Both the position numbers and the translations under genes were made by a program. The notes beneath the pieces are model-generated. The model did not search any database. It saw nothing but the letters and a program-made list of their open reading frames with translations, and was not told the origin of the DNA. From Chitinimonas viridis (GTDB lineage Bacteria; Pseudomonadota; Gammaproteobacteria; Burkholderiales; Chitinimonadaceae): a stretch of 64,000 nucleotides of DNA. Position 1 is the stretch's first letter, and each line of letters begins with the position of its first letter. Below are positions 8,203 through 17,969 of the stretch, one piece after another. The DNA is taken from contig NZ_JAUFPU010000018.1 of the NCBI RefSeq assembly GCF_030409555.1, forward strand, positions 1,093,143 through 1,157,142, given 5' to 3'.

Positions 8203-10518
8203 TTATAGACGATGCACTAGCGAGGCGTTGGCGGCGCTGGGTTCGGGACGGCGTTCGGTAATGGGCAGGCTGACGATGAAGCGGCTACCGCCATCGGGGC
8301 GGGCCTCGACTACCAGACGGCCCTGGTGGTGTTCGACGATGGTGCGGCAGATATTGAGACCCATGCCCATGCCCTCGGCCTTGGTGGTGTAGAAGGGGCG
8401 GAACAGCTTCTCTACCTCTTCAGCCGGTATGCCGGGGCCACGGTCCGCCACGATCAGGTCCAGCCATTCACCGCGGCGGTGGGTCTCCACCGTCAGCTCA
8501 CGGCTTTCCTGCGGGCTGTCGACCATGGCCTCGATGCCATTCTTGCAGAGATTGAACAGCACCTGCTCCAGCATGACCTTGTCGGCATACAGCTCGGTGT
8601 CATCAGCCTGCCGCAGCTCCACCAGCCGGACGTAGTAGCGGTTGAGCGGGGCGGCCAGCAGCGACAGCACGGTGTCGAGCAGGTCTCCCACCGCGCAGGC
8701 CGAGCGCTTGGGTTCACGCTTTTGCACAAACTCGCGTATGCCACGGATGATGGCGCCGGCCCGCCGTGACTGCTCGGCGATTTTTTCCAGCGCACCGTCG
8801 AGTTCGGTCGGGCTGATCTGGCCACTGCTGACCAGGTTGCGGCAGGCGGTGCTGTAGCTGGAGATGGCAGCCAGCGGCTGGTTCAGCTCGTGCGCCAGGC
8901 TGGAGGCGATCTCGCCCATGGCGATCAGGCGGGCGGTCTGCTGCAGCCGCTCGGTCTGTTGCCGCTCGCGGTCGGCAGCCTGCTTGCGTTCTGTGACATC
9001 GGTGGCGATATCGAGCCACACATTGGATTGATCCACCCACAGGGTTTCGCGCCTATGGTGCTGGTACCAGCGGCCCAGGATGGGGTCGTACCATTCGTCG
9101 TCCGGTTCGGCATGGCGCAGGGGCAGTGCGCACAGCGGGCCATCGGGCCGATTGAGGCGGAAGGCCTCGCGGAAGGCACGGTTGGACAGCAGCAGCTCGC
9201 CATTGCGTCGATCGGTCACAGCCACGGCGGCATCCAGGCCATTGAGCACGGCCACGAAGCGCTCGTGCGAGGCCTTGAGTGCTTCGCGTTCGCGCTTCAG
9301 CTCGGTGACGTCGGTCATGGAGGCAACCCAGCCGGTATGGCGACCGTCGCCATCGATCAGCGGGCTGGAGTACAGCCGCACATCAAAGCGTTCGCCACTC
9401 TGCCGTTGATAGCGCAGCGAGAAGCCGTTGACCGGGCACTCGCCCCGCAGGATGGCGGCAAACACCTGCTCGCACTGGCTGCGGGCCTCGGCCGGCCAGT
9501 AGGGAAACGGCGGGATACCACCCAGCAACTGCTCAGCATCGAAGCCCACCATGCGGCAGAAGGCCCGGTTCACATGCAGGGTCCTGCCCTCTCGGTCAGT
9601 GGCAAAGACCCCGGATACCAGTGAGTCCTCCAGCGCCTGGCGCATGTTCATTTCGCGCAGCATGGCCCGCTCGGCGCTGAGGCGTTCCCGCATATGGCGC
9701 TTGAGTACCCATAGCGACCACAGCATCAGGGCCGATAAGCCCGCCAGCACCCAGTAGAGCGCGTGCTGCCAGAACGGCCAGCCAGTCTGGAACACCTTGG
9801 CGCGCAGGCGCAGGCCATAGCCGGGCGGGTCGAAGGCGATGTCGTAGGACAGCGGGCCGGCATCGGGCACCGCCTGCTCTGGCCGGGCTGCCAAGGTCTG
9901 GCCCTCGATATCGACAAAGCCGATCTGGTAGCGCTTGGCGATCCACCACGGCACATAGGTGCGCAGCAGTCCCTTGAGCGACACCACGGCGACAAACGAG
10001 CCCAGCGTGCTGTTGCCCTGCACGGCCGGCACGGCCAGGGCGATGGCCTGGCCCGCACCGGGATAGTCGAATGGCGGGGTGCTGGCGGCCAGGCCGATAC
10101 GGGCTGAGCGCTGCAAGGGCTCGATGGCGGCCGGGTGCAGCTGCAGCGGTTCCATGGCCTGAGCGGGGTAGCTCCAGATGGCGTCGCCGTACTCGTTGGT
10201 GAGGGCGATGGCCAGGATCTCGCTGTTGGCGGCCATGATGGTGCTGGCGCGGCCGTAGAAGGAGCCCTCGCTGAGATCGCCCCGGACGTAGTCGTGCGCC
10301 AGGGTCTCCAACTGATTCTGCCGGCCCACCAGTTCGCTGCGCAGGGCTTGCTCCTGCCACAGTACGTCTTCGATCAGCTCATCGTGCTGGCGTTCACGCT
10401 CGTTATGGCGGATAAACAGCAGCAAGGCCACGCCGACTGCAAGGAAGCAGATCAGCGCCAGGTTGGGCATGGCCCAGAGCCAGCGATCCGGCCGGGGCAG
10501 ATGGGATTGGCGTTTCAT
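8203..10518 (-). CDS. dctS: DctS-type sensor histidine kinase with two PAS domains
   Basis: 771 aa. Two transmembrane segments (about residues 15-34 and 262-283) enclose a ~225-residue periplasmic sensor region of the double-Cache/DctS kind. Two cytoplasmic PAS domains follow (about 295-420 and 430-515). The kinase core has the H-box ASSLAHELNQPLAAIS, the N-box FNLCKNGIEAM, DRGPGIP and GMGMGLNICRTIVEHH. Such kinases sense C4-dicarboxylates or related acids and phosphorylate the adjacent FixJ-type regulator, whose gene begins 28 bp after this stop. It is divergent from dctP. Confidence 0.88.
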   Translation of the reverse strand: MKRQSHLPRPDRWLWAMPNLALICFLAVGVALLLFIRHNERERQHDELIEDVLWQEQALRSELVGRQNQLETLAHDYVRGDLSEGSFYGRASTIMAANSEILAIALTNEYGDAIWSYPAQAMEPLQLHPAAIEPLQRSARIGLAASTPPFDYPGAGQAIALAVPAVQGNSTLGSFVAVVSLKGLLRTYVPWWIAKRYQIGFVDIEGQTLAARPEQAVPDAGPLSYDIAFDPPGYGLRLRAKVFQTGWPFWQHALYWVLAGLSALMLWSLWVLKRHMRERLSAERAMLREMNMRQALEDSLVSGVFATDREGRTLHVNRAFCRMVGFDAEQLLGGIPPFPYWPAEARSQCEQVFAAILRGECPVNGFSLRYQRQSGERFDVRLYSSPLIDGDGRHTGWVASMTDVTELKREREALKASHERFVAVLNGLDAAVAVTDRRNGELLLSNRAFREAFRLNRPDGPLCALPLRHAEPDDEWYDPILGRWYQHHRRETLWVDQSNVWLDIATDVTERKQAADRERQQTERLQQTARLIAMGEIASSLAHELNQPLAAISSYSTACRNLVSSGQISPTELDGALEKIAEQSRRAGAIIRGIREFVQKREPKRSACAVGDLLDTVLSLLAAPLNRYYVRLVELRQADDTELYADKVMLEQVLFNLCKNGIEAMVDSPQESRELTVETHRRGEWLDLIVADRGPGIPAEEVEKLFRPFYTTKAEGMGMGLNICRTIVEHHQGRLVVEARPDGGSRFIVSLPITERRPEPSAANASLVHRL

Positions 10519-10828
10519 TTTCCTGTTCAGCAGGGGTTGGCCTTATTGGGTCTTGCAGCAAGGGTAGGTTGCCAAGCGGGCCGGGGGGCGAGGCGGCCTG
10601 TAACACCTGGGAGGGGAGAGGCTCAGCACGAGCCGGGCCGCAGGGGACGCCAGTGCGTTGTGGGCTTTTCCTGGTCGCCAGGGAGTGCAGGTGGCGTCTC
10701 CGCCAAGTACTAACCTTATGGTGATGCTACGGCGCTGCCGCTTGGGGCTTTCCCTGATAATCGGCAATTGAGCTGACGCAGGGACGTCAATTTCATCTAG
10801 ATTATCTGAAACTATCCGGAGACATACC
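10519..10828. other. 310-bp divergent regulatory region dctS / dctP
   Basis: No gene is supported here. It must hold the promoters of the kinase (minus) and dctP (plus). It contains a TGACG-N6-CGTCA dyad at 10774-10789 and a good ribosome-binding site (GGAG at 10818-10821) before the dctP ATG. The left half is GC-rich with no clear signal. Confidence 0.6.
10774..10789. promoter_or_regulatory. Candidate regulator site upstream of dctP
   Basis: TGACG-CAGGGA-CGTCA is a perfect 5-bp inverted repeat with a 6-nt spacer, centred about 47 bp before the dctP start codon. Placement and dyad form fit a response-regulator dimer site such as that of the neighbouring DctR-like protein; this is an inference. 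Confidence 0.35.
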
Positions 10829-11830
10829 ATGCGCTTGGCACCCCTGTTGCTCGCCGCACTTTTGGCCGCTACCGGTTTAGCCCATGCCGATGGCCCTATC
10901 CTGATCAAGTTCAGCCATGTGGTGGCGCCAGATACACCCAAAGGCCGGGCTGCCGAAAAGTTCAAGGAACTGGCCGAGAAGCTGACCGCCGGCAAGGTCA
11001 AGGTGCAGGTCTATCCCAATAGCCAGCTGTACAAGGACAGGGAAGAGCTGGAGGCGCTGCAGATCAATGCGGTACAGATGCTGGCGCCGTCCTTGTCCAA
11101 GTTCGGCCCTCTGGGCCTGCGCCAGTTTGAGCTGTTCGACCTGCCGTATATCTTCCCCAGTGACAAGGTGCTGTATCGCGTGATGGATGGCGAAATAGGC
11201 CAGCGCCTGTTCAAGCAGCTGGAGCCCCGTGGCATGGTCGGCCTGGCCTACTGGGATAACGGTTTCAAGCATTTCTCGGCCAACAAGCCCCTGCGCAAGC
11301 CCGATGACTTCAAGGGCGTGAAGATGCGGGTGCAATCATCCAAGGTGCTGGAGGCGCAGATGCGAGCGCTGGGCGCCCAACCGCAGGTAATGGCATTCTC
11401 CGAGGTGCATAGCGCGCTGCAGCAGGGCGTGGTGGATGGCACCGAAAACCCGGAGTCGAACTTCTACAGCCAGCGCATGTACGAGGTGCAGACCCACCTG
11501 ACGCTGTCGCAGCATGGCTATCTGGGCTATGCGGTGGTGGTGAACAAGCGCTTCTGGGATGGCTTGCCGGGAGAAATTCGGCAGCAACTGGGCGAAGCCA
11601 TGCGCGAGACCACGGTGTTTGAGCGGCAACTGGCCGATCAGGAGAACCGCAAGGCGCTGGAGGCCATCCGCGCTGCCAAGACCACCGAGATCTATTTGTT
11701 GCCCACCGCCGACCGTGAAGTGCTGCGCAAGCGCATGCTGCCGGTACATACGCAATTCATGGATGTCATCGGGCGTGATCTGGTGCTGGGCACCTACAAG
11801 ATTGCCCGCGAGGTGGCGGCCAACCCCTAG
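10829..11830 (+). CDS. dctP: TRAP-transporter-type solute receptor (DctP family)
   Basis: 333 aa. The N-terminal signal peptide ends near ...GLAHA at residue ~20. The mature part has family features IKFSHVVAPDTPKG, VQVYPNSQLY, the ligand-arginine region FKGVKMRVQSS, and QGVVDGTENP. It binds a carboxylate solute in the periplasm for delivery to a DctQM-type membrane pair. No dctQ or dctM is present downstream; a tripartite tricarboxylate transporter follows instead. Either the DctQM partners are elsewhere or the receptor acts in sensing with the adjacent kinase. Confidence 0.9.
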   Translation: MRLAPLLLAALLAATGLAHADGPILIKFSHVVAPDTPKGRAAEKFKELAEKLTAGKVKVQVYPNSQLYKDREELEALQINAVQMLAPSLSKFGPLGLRQFELFDLPYIFPSDKVLYRVMDGEIGQRLFKQLEPRGMVGLAYWDNGFKHFSANKPLRKPDDFKGVKMRVQSSKVLEAQMRALGAQPQVMAFSEVHSALQQGVVDGTENPESNFYSQRMYEVQTHLTLSQHGYLGYAVVVNKRFWDGLPGEIRQQLGEAMRETTVFERQLADQENRKALEAIRAAKTTEIYLLPTADREVLRKRMLPVHTQFMDVIGRDLVLGTYKIAREVAANP

Positions 11831-11971
11831 TCCGCCAGCTGCGCGCCCGGGTACCCGGCGCTGTGTCCGGGGGCAGGCATGTCCCGGATGGTGCCATTCC
11901 CTTAGGCTGGTAGCCTGCCCATGGCCTGCCAGCCTGTTGCAACACCCGTCAGATAAAACAGGAGACAACAC

Positions 11972-12943
11972 ATGACCTCACGCTACGCCAAACTCTGGGC
12001 CGCCGCCGCGCTGGCTGCCATCGGGATTGCCCAGGCGGCCTACCCGGAAAAGACCATCACCATGGTGATTCCGTTCGCCGCAGGCGGCCCTACCGATACC
12101 GTGGGCCGACTGTTCGCCCAGTCCATGAGCAATACCCTGAAGCAGCAGGTGATCGTGGAAAACGTGGGTGGTGCAGGCGGCACGCTGGGGGCTGCCCGCG
12201 TGGCGCGTTCGGCACCCGATGGCTACACCATCTTTCTGCACCATATTGGCCAATCCACCGCCCCCGCGCTGTATCGCAAGCTCAGCTATGACGCGGTAAC
12301 CGACTTCGAGCCCATCGGTCTGGTAGCCGACGTGCCCATGACCTTCGTGGCCCGCAAGGATTTCCCAGCCAAGGATCTCAAGGAGCTGCTGGCCTATGTG
12401 AAGGCCAACAAGGACAAGGTGACCTATGCCAATGCCGGCCTCGGCTCGGCATCGCACCTGTGTGGCCTGTTGTTCATGAGCGCCTTGCAGACCGACCTGA
12501 CCACGGTGCCTTACAAGGGTACCGGCCCGGCCATGAACGACCTGCTGGGCGGCCAGGTGGATTTCATGTGTGACCAGACCACCAACACCACCGGACAGAT
12601 CAAGGGCGGCAAGATCAAGGCCTATGGCGTCACCACCAAGACCAAGGTGGAATCCCTGCCGAATCTGCCCACGCTGGACAGCAGCGGCCTGCCCGGCTTT
12701 GAGGTGGTGGTATGGCACGGCCTGTACGCACCCAAGGGCACCCCCAAGCCCATCGTCGACAAACTGGTGCAAGCTCTACAGATAGCCGGCCGCGATGCCA
12801 CCATCAAGCAAAGGCTGGATGACCTGGGCACCGACCCGGCAGCGCAGAACCGCATGACGCCGGAGGCATTGCGCAGCCACCTCAAGGCCGAAATCGACAA
12901 ATGGGGCCCGGTCATCAAGAAGGCCGGCGTGTACGCTGACTGA
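11972..12943 (+). CDS. tctC: Tripartite tricarboxylate transporter receptor (Bug/TctC family)
   Basis: 323 aa. Signal peptide of ~22 residues (cleavage near IAQAAYPEK), then the Bug-family landmarks MVIPFAAGGPTDTVGR, VIVENVGGAGGTLGA, ARSAPDGYT, and PYKGTGPAMNDLLGGQVDF. These periplasmic receptors bind carboxylates such as citrate and pass them to TctAB. A strong Shine-Dalgarno (CAGGAGA) precedes the ATG. First gene of tctC-tctB-tctA; 141 bp after dctP, so co-transcription with dctP is possible. Confidence 0.93.
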   Translation: MTSRYAKLWAAAALAAIGIAQAAYPEKTITMVIPFAAGGPTDTVGRLFAQSMSNTLKQQVIVENVGGAGGTLGAARVARSAPDGYTIFLHHIGQSTAPALYRKLSYDAVTDFEPIGLVADVPMTFVARKDFPAKDLKELLAYVKANKDKVTYANAGLGSASHLCGLLFMSALQTDLTTVPYKGTGPAMNDLLGGQVDFMCDQTTNTTGQIKGGKIKAYGVTTKTKVESLPNLPTLDSSGLPGFEVVVWHGLYAPKGTPKPIVDKLVQALQIAGRDATIKQRLDDLGTDPAAQNRMTPEALRSHLKAEIDKWGPVIKKAGVYAD

Positions 12944-13029
12944 CAGCCTGGATTCTGCAGACTGTGTTGATGGGCAGGGCGGCTGGGTTGGCCGCCCTTG
13001 CTACGCTGTAACGGCATGAGGAGCACTGC

Positions 13030-13491
13030 GTGGCATCGACGATACGCAATACCAAGGATTTCTTCAGCGGGCTGCTGTTCACCGCCATAGGCAGTGCCGC
13101 CTTGGTGCTGGCCCGCGACTACGAGATGGGTACCCTGCTGCGCATGGGGCCCGGCTATTACCCCAGCGTGCTGGCGGGCGGCTTGCTGCTGGTGGGCCTG
13201 ATCTGCCTGGTGCGCTCCTTCAGGACCGACGGCACGCCCATAGGCCGGCTGGCCTGGAGGCCCTTGTTGCTGGTGGTGCTGCCGATAGCCTGCTTCGGCA
13301 TCCTGATACGCGATGCCGGGCTGGTGCCGGCCATCGTGCTGCTGGTGACGGTCAGCGCCTATGCCAGCGAGCGCTTCAGCTTCAAGGCCACCGTGCCGCT
13401 GGCCTTGGGCATGTGTGTGTTCAGTTGGCTGATCTTCATCAAGGGCTTGGGCCTGCCCATGCAGTTACTGGGGCCCTGGTTCGGCTTCTGA
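13030..13491 (+). CDS. tctB: Tripartite tricarboxylate transporter small membrane subunit (TctB)
   Basis: 153 aa with about four transmembrane helices (around residues 12-30, 38-58, 75-93 and 118-140). Starts at GTG 13030 with GAGGAG just upstream. TctB is the small integral subunit of the sodium-coupled TTT transporter. Its place between the receptor gene tctC and the large permease gene tctA is the standard order. Confidence 0.88.
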   Translation: MASTIRNTKDFFSGLLFTAIGSAALVLARDYEMGTLLRMGPGYYPSVLAGGLLLVGLICLVRSFRTDGTPIGRLAWRPLLLVVLPIACFGILIRDAGLVPAIVLLVTVSAYASERFSFKATVPLALGMCVFSWLIFIKGLGLPMQLLGPWFGF

Positions 13492-13532
13492 ACTGCCCGT
13501 GTTGCATCGTTACCCTAGCCTGAGAGGCCGCT

Positions 13533-15038
13533 ATGGAGCTGTTGAGTAATCTGGGACTGGGATTCCAGTCTGCGCTGACGGTGCAGAACCTGTTGTACTG
13601 CCTGGGTGGTGTTTTTCTGGGCACGCTGATCGGTGTGCTGCCGGGGCTGGGCCCCATCGCCACCATCGCCATGCTGCTGCCGATGACCTTTACCCTGCCG
13701 CCGGAATCGTCGCTGATCATGCTGGCCGGTATCTACTATGGCGCCCAGTACGGTGGTTCCACTACCGCCATCCTGGTGAATCTGCCGGGCGAAGCTTCAT
13801 CGGTGGTGACGGCGCTGGATGGCCACCAGATGGCGCGCAAGGGCCGCGCCGGGGTGGCACTCGCCACGGCGGCAATAGGCTCGTTCGCGGCAGGTACGGT
13901 GGCAACCGTGCTGATTGCGGTGGCCGCTCCACCGCTGGCCGAGCTGGCACTCAAGTTCGGCCCTGCCGAGTACGCCTCGCTGATGCTGCTGGGGCTGGTG
14001 GCGTCCATCGTGCTGGCGCATGGCTCATTGCTCAAGGCCTTTGGCATGATCTTGCTGGGGCTGCTGCTGGGTACCCTGGGCACCGACGTCAACTCGGGCG
14101 AGCAGCGCTTTACCTTTGGCGAGGCACGCCTGGCCGATGGCATAGGTTTCGTGGTGCTGGCCATGGGCATGTTCGGCCTGGGCGAGATCATCCGCAATCT
14201 GGAGCACGAATCCACGCGCGAGGCCATGATCAAGCATGTCTCCGGGCTGTGGCCCAGCAAGGCGGATTTCAAGCGCATGCTCTGGCCTATCTTGCGGGGC
14301 ACCGGCCTCGGTTCACTGCTGGGCATCCTGCCCGGCAACGGGGCCGTGCTGGCGTCGTTCTCTGCCTATTCACTGGAAAAGAAGCTGTCCAAGCATCCCG
14401 AGGAATTTGGCCAGGGCGCCATCGAGGGGGTGGCGGGGCCGGAGTCGGCCAATAATGCCGGTGCGCAGACCTCCTTCATCCCCATGCTGACCTTGGGCAT
14501 TCCTTCCAGCCCGGTCATGGCCTTGATGATAGGCGCCATGATCATCCAGGGCATCAGCCCCGGGCCGGCAGTGATGACCGAACAGCCGCAATTGTTCTGG
14601 GGCTTGATCGCGTCCATGTGGGTGGGCAATTTCTTCCTGATCATCCTCAACCTGCCGCTGATAGGCCTGTGGGTGAAGATGATCTCGGTGCCCTATCACC
14701 TGCTCTTCCCTGTGATACTGGTGTTCTGCGCCATCGGGGTATTCAGTGTGAACAATGCCGAATACGATGTCTGGCTGATGGCGGGCTTTGGGGTGGCCGG
14801 CTATGTGTTCTCCAAGCTGGAGTGCGAACCGGCGCCCATGCTGATGGCCTTTATCCTGGGGCCCTTGATGGAGGAATACCTACGCCGTGCCCTGTTGTTG
14901 TCGCGCGGCGACCCGCTGGTATTCCTGCAGCGCCCAGGCAGCCTGGTGATGTTGCTATTGGCGGCCGCAGCCATGGCCGTGGTGCTGTTGCCGGCCATAC
15001 GCAAAAAGCGCGAGGAAGCCTTCCAGGAAGAGGAGTAA
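13533..15038 (+). CDS. tctA: Tripartite tricarboxylate transporter large permease (TctA)
   Basis: 501 aa, the usual ~500 residues, with about 12 membrane helices. Family motifs: IGVLPGLGPIATIAMLLP (glycine-rich signature), YYGAQYGGSTTAILVNLPGE, and a second inverted-repeat half with LGILPGNGAVLASF and FIPMLTLGIPSSPVMALM. It forms the sodium/carboxylate translocation path. It ends in a charged cytoplasmic tail (RKKREEAFQEEE). It closes the tctCBA operon and is convergent with xerC 28 bp later. Confidence 0.95.
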   Translation: MELLSNLGLGFQSALTVQNLLYCLGGVFLGTLIGVLPGLGPIATIAMLLPMTFTLPPESSLIMLAGIYYGAQYGGSTTAILVNLPGEASSVVTALDGHQMARKGRAGVALATAAIGSFAAGTVATVLIAVAAPPLAELALKFGPAEYASLMLLGLVASIVLAHGSLLKAFGMILLGLLLGTLGTDVNSGEQRFTFGEARLADGIGFVVLAMGMFGLGEIIRNLEHESTREAMIKHVSGLWPSKADFKRMLWPILRGTGLGSLLGILPGNGAVLASFSAYSLEKKLSKHPEEFGQGAIEGVAGPESANNAGAQTSFIPMLTLGIPSSPVMALMIGAMIIQGISPGPAVMTEQPQLFWGLIASMWVGNFFLIILNLPLIGLWVKMISVPYHLLFPVILVFCAIGVFSVNNAEYDVWLMAGFGVAGYVFSKLECEPAPMLMAFILGPLMEEYLRRALLLSRGDPLVFLQRPGSLVMLLLAAAAMAVVLLPAIRKKREEAFQEEE

Positions 15039-15066
15039 GCGAGGGCCTTGCGGCAGTTTGCGCAGC

Positions 15067-15963
15067 CTAGTTATCGGCTTCGTCGTCGCTGGTGTGGGCG
15101 CGGGGATGGGCGGCGTCGTAGACGCTGGCCAGATGCTGGAAATCCAGCCGGGTGTAGACCTGGGTGGTGGCGATACTGCTGTGGCCCAGCAGTTCCTGAG
15201 TGGCGCGCAAATCCTGGCTGCCTTGCAGGAAGTGGCTGGCGCAGGCGTGGCGTAGGCGGTGGGGGTGGAGGCGGTCGGCCAGACCCAACTTGGTGGACCA
15301 TTCCGCCAGCCGCAGCTGCACGGCCCGGGTGCTCATGCGGCGGCCACGCTGGTTGAGAAACAGGGCGGTTTCGCCAGGCTGCACCAGGCTGGCGCGATCC
15401 ATCAGCCAGTTGTCCAAGGCCTGGCGGGCGTAATCGCCTACCGGTACCTGGCGTGATTTGCCGCCCTTGCCCAGTACCTGCAGCGTCCGCCCTTCGTCGC
15501 GAAAATCCGCCAACCCGGCACCGACCAGCTCGGATACCCGCAAGCCGGCCGAGTAGGCCAGTTCATACATGGCGCGGTCGCGCCGGGCCAGTGGGTCGTC
15601 CTCGTCCAGGTTCTCCAGAAAGCCCTGGGCTTCGTCCACGCCTATGGGGCGGGGCAGCTTGCGGGCCGCTCGGGGCGCCTTGATGCCTTCGACCGGGTTG
15701 GTGGCAAAGCCCGCTTCACGCACCAGCAGCTTGAACCAGCCACGCCAGGCCGATAGGCGGCGGGCGATGCTGCGATGATCGTGGCCCTGCGATTTCATCC
15801 GCCTGACAAAGCCGCGGATTTCACGCGGGGTCAGGTTTTCCATGGCCGTGTCGCCGGCCAGCGAAAGCAGCAGCCGGGCATCTGCCAGGTAGGCAGCCCG
15901 GGTGGCGGGTGACTTGCCTTGCTCGCCGGTCAGGTAGCGGTCCAGGCGCTCCAGCGGCGTCAT
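15067..15963 (-). CDS. xerC: Site-specific tyrosine recombinase XerC
   Basis: 298 aa, normal for XerC, which with XerD resolves chromosome dimers at dif under FtsK control. N-terminal core-binding domain (1-~95), then the catalytic domain with the first arginine in LRVSELVGAG, the HPHRLRHACASHFL box giving the H-x-x-R pair, the H of ELLGHSSIATTQ and the nucleophilic tyrosine in QVYTRLDF. It follows DUF484 and dapF on the same strand, the conserved dapF-DUF484-xerC cluster, which distinguishes it from phage integrases. Confidence 0.93.
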   Translation of the reverse strand: MTPLERLDRYLTGEQGKSPATRAAYLADARLLLSLAGDTAMENLTPREIRGFVRRMKSQGHDHRSIARRLSAWRGWFKLLVREAGFATNPVEGIKAPRAARKLPRPIGVDEAQGFLENLDEDDPLARRDRAMYELAYSAGLRVSELVGAGLADFRDEGRTLQVLGKGGKSRQVPVGDYARQALDNWLMDRASLVQPGETALFLNQRGRRMSTRAVQLRLAEWSTKLGLADRLHPHRLRHACASHFLQGSQDLRATQELLGHSSIATTQVYTRLDFQHLASVYDAAHPRAHTSDDEADN

Positions 15964-16011
15964 CGGCTGGCCCCGTCGGGCTGGCTACAGGGTGGCCGGA
16001 GCGGCATGGGC

Positions 16012-16668
16012 TTAATCCAGGCAGCGGCTCAGCGCAGCGGCCGACAGCTCGCCGATGCGGGCCAGGTAGAGCGTGCCCATTTCAGGGTAGAAGCGCTGCG
16101 GGTCTTCGCTGGCCAGTACCAGGATGCCAAAGGGAACGCCGTCGTTCTTCAGGGCCACCTGTGCGAACGATTTCAGGTGCGGTGCCGATTCACCCAGCCA
16201 GGCCATGACTTCATCGGTGACATAGGGGCCGCAATAGGGGGTATTCAGGCTTTGCGCCAGGGTCTTGATATCGTCGCTGGTGGGTGAGAACTCGCTCAGG
16301 GTCTCGTCCACCTCGCCGCCCCACAGGCGTACGGCCAGGTGGGGCACGCGGAAGTTCTCCTGCAGATGGTAGTTGAGCGTGCCCAGCACACCCGCCAAAT
16401 CGCGCGATTGCAGCAGCGCCACGGTGAGCCTATGCACCTTGTCGCCTATCTGGTCGTTCTCTTCGCCAAACTGCAGCAGCTCACCCAGCTTGCTTTCCAT
16501 CAGCTTGTTCCGCTCACGCAGGGTCAGTATCTGCCGCTCGGCGATGGGGATGGCGCGACCACCATGGGGGTGGGGAATGAAGATCTCCGCCACCAGGTCG
16601 GCGTATTCCTCAAAGAACTGGGGATGGGCCTGCAGCCAGGTTGCTACGTCGGTGGATTGGATCGTCAT
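16012..16668 (-). CDS. DUF484 family protein (GAF-like)
   Basis: 218 aa. DUF484 proteins have an N-terminal helical part (WLQAHPQFFEEYADLVAEI) and a GAF-like C-terminal domain; their function is undefined but they sit between dapF and xerC in many proteobacteria, as here. The stretch HGGRAIPIAERQI is typical. The xerC ATG lies 48 bp after this stop. Confidence 0.9.
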   Translation of the reverse strand: MTIQSTDVATWLQAHPQFFEEYADLVAEIFIPHPHGGRAIPIAERQILTLRERNKLMESKLGELLQFGEENDQIGDKVHRLTVALLQSRDLAGVLGTLNYHLQENFRVPHLAVRLWGGEVDETLSEFSPTSDDIKTLAQSLNTPYCGPYVTDEVMAWLGESAPHLKSFAQVALKNDGVPFGILVLASEDPQRFYPEMGTLYLARIGELSAAALSRCLD

Positions 16669-16938
16669 GTCGGGTCTCGGGTAAGGAAGGATTCAGGGCC
16701 TTGGCGCTTGCAAGTATTAGGGCGAAAGTCGTCGTATCGCAAGCACCGGCTTAGTGCCTGCGGCTGAACTCAGGTTGTGGCGGGGCGGTAAAGGACTGGG
16801 CAGCCCTGCTGCGGCATGTCTGCGCAGCCTGCAGCAGCGGGCTCGCTACTGATTGAATCCAGACCCCTGCCCTTGCGGGTGCCCGTCATGGTTTTGAATG
16901 GGTGCAGGTTTTCAACAACGTAAGTGCATAACAGGGGC

Positions 16939-17772
16939 TCAAAGTTCGATCTCACCCTCGAACACCGTGACGGCAGGCCCGGTCATCAGTACAGGCTGGC
17001 CCTCGCCTGCCCAACTGATGCTCAGCTCGCCACCCCGGGTGTGTACCTGCACGGTAGGGTCAAGCAAGCCACGCCGTATGCCGCTTACCACGGCGGCACA
17101 GGCGCCGGTGCCGCAGGCCAGTGTCTCGCCGGCACCTCGCTCGTACACCCGCAGGCGTATCTCACTACGGCTGGCAATCTGCATGAAACCGGCGTTGACC
17201 CGCTCGGGGAACAGCGGATGGTGCTCGATGATGGGCCCCTCCAGCGCCACCGGGGCGTTGTCGACGTTCTCCACGACCTGTACCGCGTGCGGATTGCCCA
17301 TGGACACCGCGCTGATCTCCACCATACGTGCCGCCACCTTGATGCTGTGGCTGACTGCCTCATGCTCGGCAATAAAAGGGATCTCGGCCGGACTGAAGCG
17401 CGGTGCGCCCATGTCCACGGTCACCAGGCCGTTATCCTCCAGCCTGGGGGTGATCAGGCCGCGCGCCGTCTCCACCCGGATGGTGCGCTTGCCGGTAAGG
17501 CCGCGATCATGCACGAAGCGGACAAAGCAGCGGGCTCCATTGCCGCATTGCTCCACTTCGCCACCGTCGGCGCCGTTGAAGATGCGGTAGCGGAAATCGG
17601 CATCGGGATGGTGGGGATTCTCCACCAGCAGTATCTGGTCGCAGCCCACGCCGAAGTGGCGGTCGCCCAACTGGCGCAGTTGTATGGGGCTCAGTGCCAG
17701 GGCCTGGCTGACGCCATCAAGCACGACGAAATCGTTACCCAGGCCCTGCATCTTGGTGAAGCGAAGTTTCAT
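16939..17772 (-). CDS. dapF: Diaminopimelate epimerase
   Basis: 277 aa with the chosen start at 17772 ([15 protein letters not shown]); an upstream in-frame ATG would add 18 atypical residues. DapF interconverts LL- and meso-diaminopimelate for lysine and peptidoglycan synthesis, using two cysteines as acid and base. Both are visible, in CGNGARCF and in [10 protein letters not shown]. It heads the minus-strand dapF-DUF484-xerC cluster; the prophage lies immediately upstream, so its promoter must fit between 17773 and the prophage end. Confidence 0.96.
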   Translation of the reverse strand: MKLRFTKMQGLGNDFVVLDGVSQALALSPIQLRQLGDRHFGVGCDQILLVENPHHPDADFRYRIFNGADGGEVEQCGNGARCFVRFVHDRGLTGKRTIRVETARGLITPRLEDNGLVTVDMGAPRFSPAEIPFIAEHEAVSHSIKVAARMVEISAVSMGNPHAVQVVENVDNAPVALEGPIIEHHPLFPERVNAGFMQIASRSEIRLRVYERGAGETLACGTGACAAVVSGIRRGLLDPTVQVHTRGGELSISWAGEGQPVLMTGPAVTVFEGEIEL

Positions 17773-17969
17773 GATGGTTTCCCTTGGGGGTTGCCATGGT
17801 TTAACCGTTGCAGCCAACGTCGTCAACCGGTCGGCGCTTTGAACAGGCTCTCCGCGCCTGTTGTGAACGTAAGGGCTGGAGATAGTGTAGCTAGTTAATG
17901 GTGATGACGAGCGCTAGCGAGGTTCCCTCGCCGAGCGAGGGCGGAGGGAGTGGATTAAATCAGGGAAGA

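Noticed and set aside
10836-10851. Perfect sigma-54 consensus TGGCAC-N5-TTGCT
   Set aside because: It lies inside codons 3-8 of dctP (signal peptide), downstream of the start codon, and encodes an ordinary Leu-Ala-Pro-Leu-Leu run. The adjacent regulator is FixJ-type, not a sigma-54 activator. Probably chance.
16770-16955. 61-codon minus-strand frame upstream of DUF484
   Set aside because: No ribosome site, no signal or lipobox, overlaps the dapF end, composition random.
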